The notes under the pieces are model-generated. The model searched no databases and was not told the origin of the DNA. It saw nothing but the letters and a program-made list of their open reading frames with translations. Positions 37,301-52,300 of a stretch of DNA of 64,000 bases are shown here, piece by piece (the stretch's first letter is position 1; each line of letters opens with the position of its first letter). Origin of the DNA: Arcuatula senhousia (lineage: Eukaryota; Mollusca; Bivalvia; Mytilida; Mytilidae); assembly GCA_963971305.1 (NCBI GenBank), contig OZ020307.1:11545501-11609500 (forward strand), in the 5' to 3' direction. The translations under genes were made by a program, and so were the position numbers.

Positions 37301-40300
37301 TTGTAATACAATTTACATTTTTTGGTTTTGGAAGTGCTTTTTTAAAATATTGAATATTCCAGCAAAATTGATAGAATTTAGCAAGTCAGATTCATTCTGA
37401 CCTGAACATATTTTTGTAGAAGTCAGAATTGAATCTGACTCTATAGAGAAAAAAAACACAAAATGAATCTTACTGGTACAAGTAAGATCTATTCTGACTT
37501 ATACAAGTTGGTGATCCTGACTGCTGACCTTCTAACTATCTGAAAAGAAGATATCCTTATGCAGAAGAGAGATAAATATTTTGAAGTTCTTTGAGTGAAA
37601 TCTAAAACTGGGAGGGGGTGTACTTTTTTCACTACTCAACCACCCATGAATAAAACTAGATACTTCACTTGCTTCTGCAGTCATCTTCTCCAACCACACA
37701 TAATCAATTAATAGAAGTTTATTCTGATTCCCAATCCCCTTACAATCTAATTATACAATAGCCCTTATAAAGAAAGATTTTTGTTTTTACATATATAACA
37801 CAAGTCCTGAACCTTACCATTCGATCTTCATATCCCTTGACAATAATACCTTCCGGCAGACATCTTTGTAGAAGTCTCATCTGTCAAATAGATATCATAA
37901 AACTATATAAATAAAGAATGTCAGGCATATTGATTTAAAAGATCAATCTCCTTTTGAACTAACAAATGAAGTTGAATAAATCATTGTTACTTTGAAGGAA
38001 AATAATACTGACATATTGTAAATACATGTGCATGTGCTTTGTCATATAAAGTATTCCAGATTTTGATTTCAATATTTAGTGAAATCAACTGACCAACCCA
38101 TCCCCTCTTAAACATTATCAAATCATACCATTTTACAAAAATAATAAAATAGAATTTGTGATATCATATATGCATGAAAGACATATAGTGTGGATTCATC
38201 TAGTTTCTTCATGGTCTGATGAAAAAGGGTCCAGTTTGTGGATTCTTAAATTCATAATTCTTAAGTCTGCAGCATACAGATCAATGTTGAATTTCTTTTT
38301 AGGGAATCAAATTTTGTGGATCAAGGCCACCCACAAAAACCATGAAAATTGATTTCCCATGAATAATACCGTAGAGCAGGTTATTTTTCGCGGGTGTAAA
38401 GTTTTACAGTTTCTGTCTGATAAGGTATGTGAAAAAGTTTTGTGTGCTTTATTTTTGTGGTTTGTGGATGTTTTTCTTAATGCTTTGCATTAGAATAATA
38501 TTTTTGTGCTATTTATTTTCGTTATTTTTGTCAGCCCACGAAAATAACCAGCTATATGGTAATAATACCACAGTAGCAATACTTACCTCTTTTTGGACAG
38601 TCACCATGAAAGTCTTCAGGTTTATTGGAGTATGAGTTGTGGAGTACATTTTATGGCCCTTAGGAGATTCACTTTCCTGTATAAATCCTGTAGACAAAGA
38701 AAATACAGTTATAAACACACAATAGCAATGCATTTATAAAAAAATATCAATAAGGTATAAATATAAAAAAAAAGAACAACTTATTCTAAGGTTATTGTTG
38801 GAAATATAGCCATTTTATAATATGTAAGCTTGTATTTTCTTCTTTTCCTATGTTCTTGTAATGTTACTCTTGTTTAGGCAGTATATCCATCTTGTTAACA
38901 AAAAATAAGCACAAAGCAAACACACGACTTTGTAATTTAAACACAACCTTCCAATTATTGTTTATATTTGTGAATATATTTGTGAATGGTCATCCTACAT
39001 GTACATACATTTTCATAGATAATTTGAGATGTTGATATCACTGAAAAAATTTGAAACCACAGAAAAGAACTCGTTACTTACTACATGCAACGATTTCATC
39101 CACTATATCAGGAACATCAGTGGGGGTCATAGGTGATGGTGGTACTGGTGATGTCATTGATGATGTCATAGGTGATGTCACATCCTGAGAACTATTAAGC
39201 AACATGTCTTCTGTAATACTGACAGGAGATGGGAGACTCTCTGATACTGACATTAGGCTTGTTCTACTGGCCAGATTATCATCAACTAAAATGTTACCCT
39301 CTGCCATCCAGCGAGGTACAACTTCCTCTAAAATCCTCTTCATTCTCTCCTGTAACATTCCACAGATCTTCAGACACAGCTGATGAGTCTCTGTTGATGA
39401 ACTCTGGTCATTAGAAGCAGTGCCAGCTGTTTCAGATCTGCTGACCTTGTCATCATTAGACATAGCTTGGACTTTTTCCCCAGTCACAACCTCATCCTGA
39501 TTTGCACTAGATTTTTCATCCTGAGATTTCTTTTCTGTTACTTGTGTTTTTGGTTGGGTATTATGCATAATTTTATCATTTTCTGCTGTTTCTTTAGATT
39601 CAACTCCCATATCACAGTTTGCCATTACAGTTTCACTAGGATTTTCAAAACCAGTTGAACTCTTAATGCCCAATTTCTCTTTATCACAGCATTGTGTAAG
39701 TACATTTGTTTCATCACTATCACAGTGAGTTTTATTTAAATCAGAGCAGGACTGCTCATCTGCATTGGTACCTGTACCAGTGGTTTGCTGCTCAGCATGA
39801 CTGGTTTGCTGTTCATTCTGCATACCAGCACTACTGGTTTGCTGTTCATCTTGAATACCTGTATTACTCATAGTTTTCATCAGACCAGTCAATTCATTTT
39901 CTAGGTTCTGGCTGACTTCCTTCAGCTGTTTACTGAGTTCTTCAATCCTCCTGTTATATCTTTCAGTCCTAAGCTTACGTAGTTGTTGTCTTGCTTCCTC
40001 TATCAACTTCACGATCTCATCATCTTTATAAAAAGAAGACTTGAGAATCTTTTCCAGTTTTCTACATTGTTTATAAATATCTATTATCCCCTGGAAACAG
40101 TGGGTGGGATCCATTGATTGAGGCATATCTCTAAACAGATCATCTAACTTGGATAAAGCTGCTGTGGCTCGATCTAATAAATTTTCAAGCTCTTCTTTTC
40201 TGACTGTAGAAGATGCCGACTTTCTAGGTTCCTCGTTTCTAAAATGAAACAAATATAAATCATGCAAATACCAAAAATTGAATTATGAACAGAAAAATAT

Positions 40301-43300
40301 ATTCGGTACATGAATTCACTGGCTTGTATGATTGCATTGTCATTATTGTTTTGTTTAACATGTGCTTAAGTTGTGTTGAAATACTTCTTGTTATGTTTCT
40401 AAATGTGTGTGTGTTTTTGTGTGTCTTGTTTTGTTTGCTTTTTGGAGGGACATTTGAGATTGCAGTGTTCCTCTGGCATTTTTCTGCTACCCAAAATTCC
40501 AAATTTTCCAAACAAATATTTTACATGTTTATCAAAAATTGTTTTTGAGCCTTTACACACTCTACTAAAAAAATTATGAATAAATCAATAATTACAAATT
40601 ATTCAGGAAGTGCTGAATTTGGCCATATTTGCACAAAATTGTCAACTTTGTACTATCATTATGAATGTGATGTAATTCAGTCATTAGGTAACCAAACTTT
40701 GCATGTTAAATCAATTTCACATGGTGATGGCAACATGCATAATACATGTATTATGATGTCATAAACACTGAAACTGTGAAAATATCAATAGTGGTTTTTC
40801 TCCATTATAGTACAGAGGACAATCATCAACAACATTTATTCTTTGCACATCTATTTGTAGAAAGCTGAAATTTTTGGCAAATTTTGGTTCTATCCATGCT
40901 GATATTTTTACGATCATATAAGTTTAATTACAGAGAATTCTGCTTTCTCAAATTGATAAAAGCTAAAATCCTGTTTATGGTCACTTAGCAACCTACTCAT
41001 TATCTGAGTCATCCTCCTCTTCCTCCGTTTCCCAGCTGTCATCTGAGTCACTCGTGTCACTATCGTCACTTTCAGAGTCATACTCACTCATCTATAATAA
41101 TAAACATTATCAGAGTTATATTCACTCATCTCGAAAATAAAACAAAGTTGGATTCAAACTCACTCAACTCAAAAGTAAAATAAGCTAAAATGGCAAAACT
41201 TTCAGTTCTAAAATCACTGCCTGGTATTGTATAATGTTGGAAGAAGCAGAGGTACCAATGGGGTATCCGAATATCAAAAGTCCGAAAGGGCAGAGACAAA
41301 ACCAGTAAACACCAACAAGAACGGGACAAAAACAGACAACATGTAAAACATGGAAACACAAAATAACTGAATATCAATCAACAACGCGAACTCCAGTCGA
41401 AACAAGAGTGAACTCAGGTGCTCCGAAAGAGTAAGCAGTTCCTGCTTGCTATAGCACACCCGTCGCGCTGCCAATAGTCCATTCAGCGTGTCAAATCCGG
41501 TAAAGGAAGACAAAACAACACCCTATGACAAACCAACATCTGCACTCATCTGAGAGATCGAAATCCCATATTTGTCTATAAGTGCATGATGTCTTCCGTA
41601 AAATTTCTTGAGTGAGGACAGCAACCGAGGAGCAACATAACCCTGTGTGAGCAATTTTTGCGTCAGACGTGTCGCTCTGCTAAGGAAATCGATGTAAGTC
41701 CCGCACGCTCTGGAGTAACGAATCAATTGAGATACGTAAACTCCATAAGCTGGAGCGGATGGAATGTTGCTACACAAGAAGGGAAAGTTTACGATTGGAA
41801 AGTTGAAGTCATCACGTTTGTCATAGAGCCTTGTTGAAAGTCTTCCTTGTGAGTCAATTTCGAGATGTAGATCTAAATATGAAGCAGACTTCCTAGAATC
41901 CGTTGTGTCCTTTATCTCAAGCTCCTGGGGATATATGAGATGGAGAAAGTCACCAAATCGAGAATTGTTTAGTGAAAGGACATCATCAATATAACGGAAC
42001 GTGAGGTTGAAAGAGAGAGCTAGTCTACGGTCTTTTTTGTCTAGAAGAGATTGTAAGAAGTCTGCTTCATATGAATGAAGAAACAAATCAGCAAGCAAAG
42101 GTGCACAATTAGTGCCCATTGGAATCCCTATTGTTTGCTGAAAAACACGTCCACCAAACTGAACAAATATGTTGTCAATAAGAAAGTTGAGCATGTCGAT
42201 TATCTGGTCTTCTGTAAATTTGTTCTTTTTCTTAGACTCATTGATGACAAAGTAAGTCTTGGTATAATCGACTACAAGAAATTTGTACCTGCGTTTTCCA
42301 TATCTCAATATCTCCTGGTCTGGAAGCAGCAAACGAGTAACTTTCACAAAAATGGAACCACAGTACCTAATTTGTTCAAAGTATTATTGATATGTAAATC
42401 ATGTATTAAACTTCATTACATCTGTAGAGAATTTTAAAGGAAAAGAGTGCTTGCAAGGATGTAATAAACAAATAGATACAGTGCATTTCTGTCCCCACTC
42501 CACATAGTGGCTGGAGACAGACATGGAAGAATGTGTCCATAGGACATGCCCCCCCTACAAACAGACACTTCAGAAAGTAAAAGTCCTACAGGAGTGTCTA
42601 AAATTGCTTAGGATATATAGTTAATCATATCACAACACCCTGTTAAATCTCAAATCAGTCTTGTTTAAGATTTCTGAGAAAAGCTTGATAAAAATTCTTG
42701 TACAAAAGGCCTTGAGTTGAACTTGATGCTCTAACAAGCAGTCATGGGGGTATAATTTTCAAGAAAAAAAAACACTATGTCTTATATTTTATTAGGTTCC
42801 TTACATCTCCTATGAGGTAAACTTCCTGAGGGTTACAGAATGAGGTAGAGTCATCAGGCCACTGTATGTGTAGTCCTCCCTGTCTGTCTAGTCCGGCTAC
42901 TTGTCCTGCTGCATGGCCTCCTACATTGGTTGTCTGTTAAAAACATAATAAAGATTTATAACACAGATACATCAAAAATTATTTCATGTTTGAAAATCAC
43001 TTAACTCTGACAAAAGATAAAATAACAAATATGTGAAATTTTGACACTACACCTTTTGGCATAAAAGTGGAGTACATGTATATCTTTTCATCAACCTCAC
43101 ATTTGAATGGTAAATTTGATTATAATTAAAACCATAATCAACTTTACATAAGTGATGAATAACTCTGTTCTTCTAGTCTTCAAATGTATGTATAACTAAG
43201 GATATCCAACACCAACTACAATATCTACTGGTCTGAATTTGCATTCTGGGTGATCCTTGATGTCATACTTTACCTTAGGATCTCCAACACCAACTACAAT

Positions 43301-46300
43301 ATCTCCTTGTCTGAATTTGTCTTCTGGGTGATCCTTGATGTCATACTTTACCTTAGGATCTCCAACACCAACAACAATATCTCCTTGTCTGAATTTGTCT
43401 TCTGGGTGATCCTTGATGTCATACTTTACCTTAGGATCTCCAACACCAACTACAATATCTCCTGGTCTGAATTTGTATTCTGGGTGATCCTTGATGTCAT
43501 ACTTTACCTTAGGATCTCCCACACCAACTACAATATCTCCTGGTCTGAATTTGTATTCTGGGTGATCCTTGATGTCATACACACTCACTTCATCAGCAGT
43601 TTCTGATGTCCTAAAGTACAATAAAACAGAAAGATTATCATTTAATAGCAGTACTTAAGTAATATTAGACACCTTTGATTTCTAGCAATTTGAATATTAT
43701 AATTTAGTAATTTTCTCTACAGGACAAATAAATGTCAACTATGAGCTTTTGAGCGAGACAGTTTATTAAAATTGTAAATATCAAGAAGAAGAGGTCCTAT
43801 CTGGTCTATAAAAAAGATTGTGCATGGGGTGTAATAGACTTAAAGGGGTTCAAAGTGACTATCTGTTAGTTTCATCAATTTCACATTAATTTAACTCTTG
43901 CATATTTGGCTAAATAGGGGGGGAGCAGCAATATCCAATGGCAACACTTATAAGAATGGTTAATATTTGATTACCTGATTGTTGAACCATTCTCCAGCTT
44001 ATACCAATTAACCATACATGTTCTGGCTTTGTGATCACTACTAACTATAGCTCCATATATATTTGGTTTGATATCATCCTCTGGAAAAAAAATCATGGAT
44101 GTCTAAAAGTTGTGGGAGTCATTTTTATTGTTACAATTACAAACATCTAGACTTGACTGTCTTCAAAATCTGGAGTGATGTAGATATTCAATAAATTTAA
44201 ACTTCATTGAAACCAATAGTTAAGCAATTACCTTTAGCATCTACAACATAATCCCCTGGGAAAAATTCATGTTCATCTAGATGGTGTACTGGATACAGAT
44301 CTGAGGACGTGACATCTTTTTCTACTGAACCATCCTAAAATGGATTCAAATGTAAATATAAGTACCCCTATTAAGTTGTTAAAAAATTGTGTGTGTGTAT
44401 TGGCGTTTGAAGCCTTTTATCAACGCACCTGGGCCATGTAGGGCAGTCAGTTTTTAATGGTGGGGGAAACTGGAGTACCTGGAGGAAACCAACGACCTTG
44501 GGCAGGTAACTGACAAACCTAATCACATACAGTTGGGAAAGTCCCTTTTTTGTTATATACAAACGGGATTCGAACGTCAGCTGAGAGGTGATCAGCTAGT
44601 GATCAATAGTGTGTCAAAAATTCTGAACACTATTCCATAAATGACAGACTTATATAATACAGTCAAAGAATTCTATAATACTCAACATATATTTTCTTTT
44701 TACTTCATAATTGGTTTGTTACTTTAAAAAAATAGCAGAGATTTATTACATATTAAAGACAACTGTAAACAGACATACATAGAAACAAACTCCACATAAC
44801 CTTAACCTATAAACATATTGACAACCCATTGGCTTGAACATTTACCTGCCACATGACTGTTGCTATGGAGAAGGTACAATACACAATCACAGGTACAGTG
44901 TCCCCCACCTCACATGGTGGTGACTTGATCTTCTTCTTTCTCTTGCCTTTAGCTGAATGTTTCTGTGATCTTTTTCTCTTCTCCTTCGTTTGTTCTGGTT
45001 CATCCTCATATTCTGGATCCTCTTGTTCAGCTGAAAGACAGCAATTACATATGTTTAATGTTAAAATCTTTTTTCTTGAATAATGTCGGAAGATGTGGAA
45101 ATAATGTACACAGCACAAGCTCAATGCCAATGTAAAATTTTGCGATGAAAAACAGCAGCCTTCAATGCTTAGTACTGATGGCTTTGGAGTTTGTCCAAGA
45201 TAAAAATATTACACACTGTTACATTAACAAGTTCTATCATTTACATTATAGTTTACAGAATTATGGTGTGACAGTGTTTTATATCATTTTTCATGAAACT
45301 CAGTAATTTTACCTATACTAATATCTACTGTATCGTCCATGTCTTCGTTGCTATCAGCATCTGTATCATTACCAGTGTCTATCCCATTGACCAACTCTCC
45401 ATTATTGTTAGTACACACCCCACTGTCATTCTCTCCATTGCAAAGATCAATGGTCTTACTTCCTGTTCCAACAGAGGCAGCGTCTGCTGAAGCCTGTATG
45501 GAATTGTCTGCATCCATCATCTTACTTCCTGTTCCACTAGAGACAGGTTCTGATGATGCATGTGCTGTGTCGATGATAGGACAATCGGATATCATGCCAG
45601 ACCTTGCAATGTTTAGTTCATTCACAGCTTGTTCCATGACAGAACCTGGTACTACTAGAGACAGTTCATTTTTGTCTTTGATGGTGTACAACATGAGGTC
45701 ATTCATCTGAACACTGCAATACTGAAACTTACTCAACTTCTTTAACCTGTCAAAGAATTAAAATCTGTGAGCCAAAAATGGCCATATTTTGTTAAACAGG
45801 AAGCAGGTGGGTGAAAGACCTGATATCAAATCCCACATTATGGGATCCCAACATGATGCTGCATACCAAATATCAAGTGGCTGTGATAAGTAGTTGCTGA
45901 AAAAACTGTAACAAAAATTTCATCCCCGCTGCCTCACATTCACCATTTTATAACTCAGTGAAATCTGGCCAAAAATAAAGGATACATGTTTTAAAACACA
46001 CGAACATCTTGCTTTTCAAACCTTTTACAAATTGTATCATTTTTAGTTCTATCAATTTTCAAAAAAAAAAACAAGAGGCTCCCAGGAGCCTGAATCGCTC
46101 ACCTGACATATGTGCCTGAAGTAAAGGTTATAAGGCAAATTCTATTTAACGTTGAAAGGGTCATAAGATTAATAAGGGGGTCATCTGACAATATGGTGGA
46201 TCTAAAGGTGCTGATCACTTTTGTTCTCAATCAAAATCTAAAAATCTGTCACCCTTTTTGAGTTATTTGCAAAAAATTGCAGTTTAACCTAATGTTCTAT

Positions 46301-49300
46301 TTTTAGCCACAGCAGCCATGTTTTACAACCAATCAAAAATCCCCACAACAGTTCTATACACCTAATAATAAACAACAATAATACCAAGTTTGGTTCCATT
46401 TGGACTTAAAGTGTCAGAGGAGTTATCATTTTCAATATAAGGAAATGCTGTTAAAATGCTCAATTGTGACGTTCCAAGGGCAATAACTCCTCAAAGGAAA
46501 GGTCCTACAACGTTGACCCTGTTACAAATTTTGTAGATCTTGATGCGCTTAACAATATGCAATTTAAATTTCTCAAATATCTTGTATAGTTGTCAAGATA
46601 TTGAGCAAAACAGGTGCAAAATTTGCAAAAAATCCACAAAAAGGGCAATAACTCCTACATGGTTGTTGGATTTTCTTCAAAATTTCAGAGCTGGTAGATC
46701 TTGAGGTGCTGATCACTTTTGTTCCAATCAAAATTTTGAAATCTGTCACTGTTTTAGAGTTATTTGCAAAAAACTGCCATTTACCCCTATGTTCTATTTT
46801 TAGCCACAGCGGCCATGTTTTACCACCAATCAAAAATCCCCACATCAGTTCTATACACCTAATGCTAATAAACAACTATACCTAGTTTGGTTCCATTTGG
46901 ACTTAAAGTGTCAGAGGAGTTAACGTTTTCAATGTAATGAGGAAATGCTGTTAAAATGCTACATTTTGACGTTCTAAGGGCAATAACTCCTCAAAGGAAA
47001 GGTCCTACAATGTTGACCCTATTACATATTTTGTAGATCTTGATGTGCTTAACAATATGCAATTTGAATTTCTCAAGTATCTAGTATAGTTTTCAAGATA
47101 TTGAGCTAAATAGGTGCAAAATTTGCAAAAAATCCACAAAAAAGGGCAATAACTCCTACATGGGTTGTTGGATTTTCTTCAAAATTTCAGAGCTGGTAGA
47201 TCTTGAGGTGCTGATCACTTTTGTTCCCAATCAAAATTTTGTAATCAGTTACCGTTTTAGAGTTATTTGCAAAAAACTGCCATTTACCTCTATGTTCTAT
47301 TTTTAGCCACAGCGGCCATGTTTTACGACCAATCAAAAATCCCCACATCAGTTTTATACACCTAAAGCTAATAAACAACTATGCCAAGTTTGGTTCCATT
47401 TGGACTTAAAGTGTCAGAGGAGTTAACGTTTTCAATGTAATGAGGAAATGCTGTTAAAATGCTTAATTTTGACGTTCTAAGGGCAATAACTCCTAAAAGG
47501 AAAGGTCCTACAACGTTGACCCTGTTACATATTTTGTAGATCTTGATGTGCTTAACAATATGCAATTTGAATTTCTCAAATATCTAGTATAGTTTTCAAG
47601 ATATTGAGCTAAACAGGTGCAAAATTTGCAAAAAATCCACAAAAAGGGCAATAACTCCAACATGGGTCGTTGGATTTTCTTCAAAATTTCAGGGTAGGTA
47701 GATCTTGAGGTGCTGATCACTTTTACCCTATGCCAGAATTTTGATATCTGTAGCCGTTTTTGAGTTATTTGCAAAAAACTGCATTTTACCCCTATGTTCT
47801 ATTTTTAGCCACAGCGGCCATGTTTTACGACCAATCAAAAATCCCCACATCAGTTCTAAGCACCGAATGCTAATGAACAACCATACCAAGTTTTGATTCA
47901 ATTGGACTTATGGTGTCAGAGGAGTTAACGTTTTAAAAAGTTTACGGACGACGGACGACGGACGCCAAGTGATGACAATAGCTCACATGACCCTTCGGGT
48001 CAGGTGAGCTAAAAACCAAATACGGAATATTTGTGGCATAAATAAGTGTCAAAATGTATGTAGCATTATGTCTTTTGGACATATTCTTGTTTATTTGTTC
48101 TTGTACATCTTTTTTCTGAAGATGAATAAGTCCCTTGTCCAGAATTCATGCTATTAATGGTTTATAAAAAACATACTTTGTGATGTCTTCCTTTTCAATG
48201 TGACTTGGAGGAATGTCTAACTGGTCTATTTCATGACTGGTGTTAAATCCTCTACAAATCCAATTCATCTGAATAGATTTCACCCAGCTCTACAACATAT
48301 TAAATTTTGATTTTTTTTATTCATGAATGCATTACTTCTGACAATTTATATACATAATATAAACTACAATTGTTTCCATTGCAAATATTAAGTCAGTGTT
48401 ATCATTTACATTTATTACCTATATCATGATTAACTAAAACAGAATTTCTTTTTACATCAATCACATAAAGGTTTTGAAAGCACTTCATAAAAGACGGGTA
48501 TCACAAAATATAGAGATTATCCTACTTCACTGTTAATTTGCTACCATCTACCATTTCTTCTCCTTAGCAATTTAAGCAATAAGCATAGTACTCAAATCTT
48601 GCAAAGTGCTAAATAAAACTCTTTATTAAATACAAGACAAAACAAAAGAAAAACATGTCTGGACCAGATAAATCTCTTGAATAAAAAACATACCTCTACA
48701 ACTGTGACGTTTATTTTTGCCTTTGGTGACATTTTCTTATGGTGTTTCTTTGTCTCCTTTACCCATCTAGTGATATTTAGATCTTCACGCTTGCCTCGAA
48801 GTTGAGTTCCTGGTATGATATCATGATCATATTCACTGTCATCTCCTCCGTGAACAAACTCCAAGTCATACAAATCATCCTCATCAGAAACACACTCTGC
48901 TCCATCAGGAAAGACAACTCTGCATTCATAGCTTGCTGTGATGACCTTTCCATACCAGGGTTCAAGTGACAAGTCATCATCCATTTCAAATTCCTGAAAA
49001 AAAAAAAAAATACTAAACATTGAGAATAACATGTACATGATGTAGGCACTTGTCTAATACAAAATCTGGGCTCAGCTTAATTGACAAAGATAAACAATAA
49101 AACAAAAAATATCTAGTGAGAAATACCAAAAACATAAATATGGTTACATAAAGTATGATAATGAATATTTCTCTTGTTTCTCAGGGTTGCTAGCTGGACC
49201 TAGCCTTTAAATTGAAATTAAAAGGAAAGCCAACATATATGTAATTGTTTGATGTGTGACTGTGAGCGAAACTCCTCTTTTACTACTCAATGTGACATGT

Positions 49301-52300
49301 TTTGATGGTTTTATCTATGTTTATATTCAACCTGAAAATAGCTATGCAAATTGACTTTATAAAAACGCATTACACCTTTAGCATATTTAGATTAAGTATG
49401 TTTATTTCTGTAAAACTTTCTATTGTTAAAAAATAAAGACATTTTAGCTATTAAATTTGAATAAGTATTGACTATATTTTTAGCCGGGGTAATCGCTAGC
49501 GATTAGCCACGGCTTTAGCTACGATAGCCTTTCGGTAAGCAATCAGGTGGTTTTTCCGGCGGTTCACCAAAAACCTATTAATAGAAATATCAATACACGC
49601 TTGCAATATAGTCCTTTTCCAGATCTGTTTTTTCGTCGGTTAACTCGCAATTTATATGTTATAAAACTTATTTATTTAGTTTTCAAATTTTGAACAAGTA
49701 TGTAAGACGCCTATCTGATGCGATAGTATTAAATTATTTATAAAGAATACGAATGCGGATTGATATTTTGTTTATAGGAGTGTTCGCCGGTCTCATTAGT
49801 GAAGTCATATTCACTAATTTGCATCTCATTAAGTGTCTAACCGGATCACAATAAACAGTGCAATAAACAAACATCGATGGACAGGATAATTTACCCAAAG
49901 TTCAAATCCTCATAACTTTTTTATTTGATCAGAAAAAAAAATGTTCTGTAAACGGTTCTTTGATAAAGAATTTATTATTCTTACGTTCCATAATTGAATT
50001 TGAAAATAAGGCTTAAAAATAAATCTGCTGTTTCTATACCAAGTATTTTTTCATTGAAAATTTTTAATCAACCAAATTTTCGATCTTTAGAACCAATGAA
50101 TATATTTATTTTCAAAATGCACTACAAAAACGACCTTTTTCTGAAAAGCAATTTTACCAAAAAAAAAATGTAAGCGTGACTTCTCTGGTACTGTTTTACA
50201 GATTTCGATGAAATTTATTTTAGATGGAGGTACAGGACAGATTTTGCTTACTAGTAAGTTGTATTCATTTCAGATGTTTGAACAATAATACTATTTTGAG
50301 TTTCGAGTTGAACAAAGTTAGTTTTATTGTCAAAGTAAAATATGTGTGGAAAAGGGGGGGGCATTGGCAACCTGTAGCAATCTTGTTAATTTGTATTGTT
50401 TTTGTATCGGGTATGAGAGAAATCTTTTGCTTTTTAAATTGTTTAGCCTTATACATCAACAAAAGTTTATAATTCAACTTAATTTTCACAACCTCTTCTC
50501 ATGAGTTATTCCTCGTTTAATTTAAAAAAAGGGTGTTTGGTTAGCCTACAGAATTAAACGTTGCTTGCTCATCTGAAAAAAAAAGTTGTAATAAACTACA
50601 CAGAGGAAGTTGTCCGCTGGCCTGCAAAATATATAGATAAGCTGTAGCTAATATGCTCTACAGAACTTATCAATTCAGTTAACCGATGGGTTAACACAAA
50701 AAAGTAATAGAAACACGCGTGTGGTTTTTTTTTTCCGATTTTTGATTTGGCCTAATGGGATAATTACATTGCAACAGGGGGTCAAAAAGGGGACTTCCGC
50801 CTAAAACCGACCCTTTTTTATTTGAGTTCCGATCCGATTTGCAAACTCTTTTTTCATTGGATTCCTTGTGAAAATCCCTGCCCACTTTTTAAAAATTAGT
50901 AGTATACTAAGTAAATGCAATATTTTTAACGTTTTGAGAAATTAAGGATTGAAGGCCCCAAAACGCCATGTTTTAGAGTTTGTTGAGGCAAATAGTTTTA
51001 CACAAGAAATTAAGTTGTAGTGGGCCAGCCAATTGTTGAAGCTTTAATATGATGATTATATCCACTAAAGGAAGAACGGTGTTGTATTTGGGGATTGTGG
51101 CCAAAAGGGACTAAAATGGATGCATTGACAAAACGACTGTAGAATTTTTATTACTCATTCAATTTACAAAATTCTTTTTTATTGAATTCTTACTATATTC
51201 TGTCAACTTAATATGTCAGTGGTTTTCATATATTTTTCAACTCTTTACATTTATACAGGTGACCAAAGACAAGGCCAAGTCCATAAAATCAACTTTTTTA
51301 AAATCTAAATCTCTTTTTCATTGGAATCCTTGTAACAATCCCTTTTACACAAAAAAGTAGCTTTTTATTTTTATTTTTTGCTACACATACACAATTTAAA
51401 ATTTGTAGATTACCCCGGCTACCAGTACTTTCAGTACTTTGATTATATATGAACATATGAACATATGAACTTCAGTCTTTGATATTGATTTTCATATAGA
51501 ACTTATTCTCATGTTTTCTTCTCATGTTTTAGGGGGATTATTTTTTATTACAACAAGAGTAACAATTTGTAACTTGTTTAACATGTTAAAAACTTAGTCA
51601 ATAACAAAGAAACTCCTACATCATTGACAATACACTTTCTTACAATCAGGAACTTTCCTGACTGTAAGAGAGTATATTAAGACATACAAATCTTATGGGC
51701 ACATACAATGACTTAAAGACAAAGAACCTATAATCGTTATAGGTGTAAAATTTCAAGATTTTTTTACTTACATTTTAACCCTCTTACATACATTTATTTC
51801 TGAAAACATAAAATTTAGCTGCTGGCCCTGCCTTTATAACCAGCAGATTCTTACAGCTTTATATAAAGTCATCAAGAATATGTGTCATTGAATTTGTCAT
51901 TCTGTCAAAAATTCAACTGATGCTGATCTGATGTTCATTTGACCTTTTACTGAGCATTTTTAGAACATACTCTGCGCATTTAGTTTACTTTTAACAAAAT
52001 ATGACATCTCTTAGAATAAAACATTGACCTCAGGAAAAGATAAGTTTTTTTCTATATCTAATATGTACTAAACATAAACAATCTTAAAATTGTGTAGACC
52101 ATCCTTGGCTGCCAGTACTTTCATTACTTTAATTTTGGTGCAGTTTTGGGAAAAAATAATTCTTAAGCTGTACGTGTTATGGTTACTTAAGTTGTACATA
52201 TTCATATTGTTGCATCAAAATGTTTAACGAGTAATTTATTACCTTCAATCTCTTCAGGTCTCTGGCATCAACATTATAGATATATTTATCTGTCCCTTTG

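Noticed and set aside
39229..39658. Plus-strand open frames
   Set aside because: Shadows of UBE2O exon 12.
43250..43606. Plus-strand open frame of 118 codons with 26-residue repeats
   Set aside because: Antisense of the 78-bp exon-9 repeat. The minus-strand reading matches UBE2O CR2.
45339..45710. Plus-strand open frame of 123 codons
   Set aside because: Antisense shadow of UBE2O exon 5.
46573..47774. Minus-strand open frames with similar peptides ([17 protein letters not shown])
   Set aside because: They are readings of the 500-bp tandem units of the hairpin-ended element.
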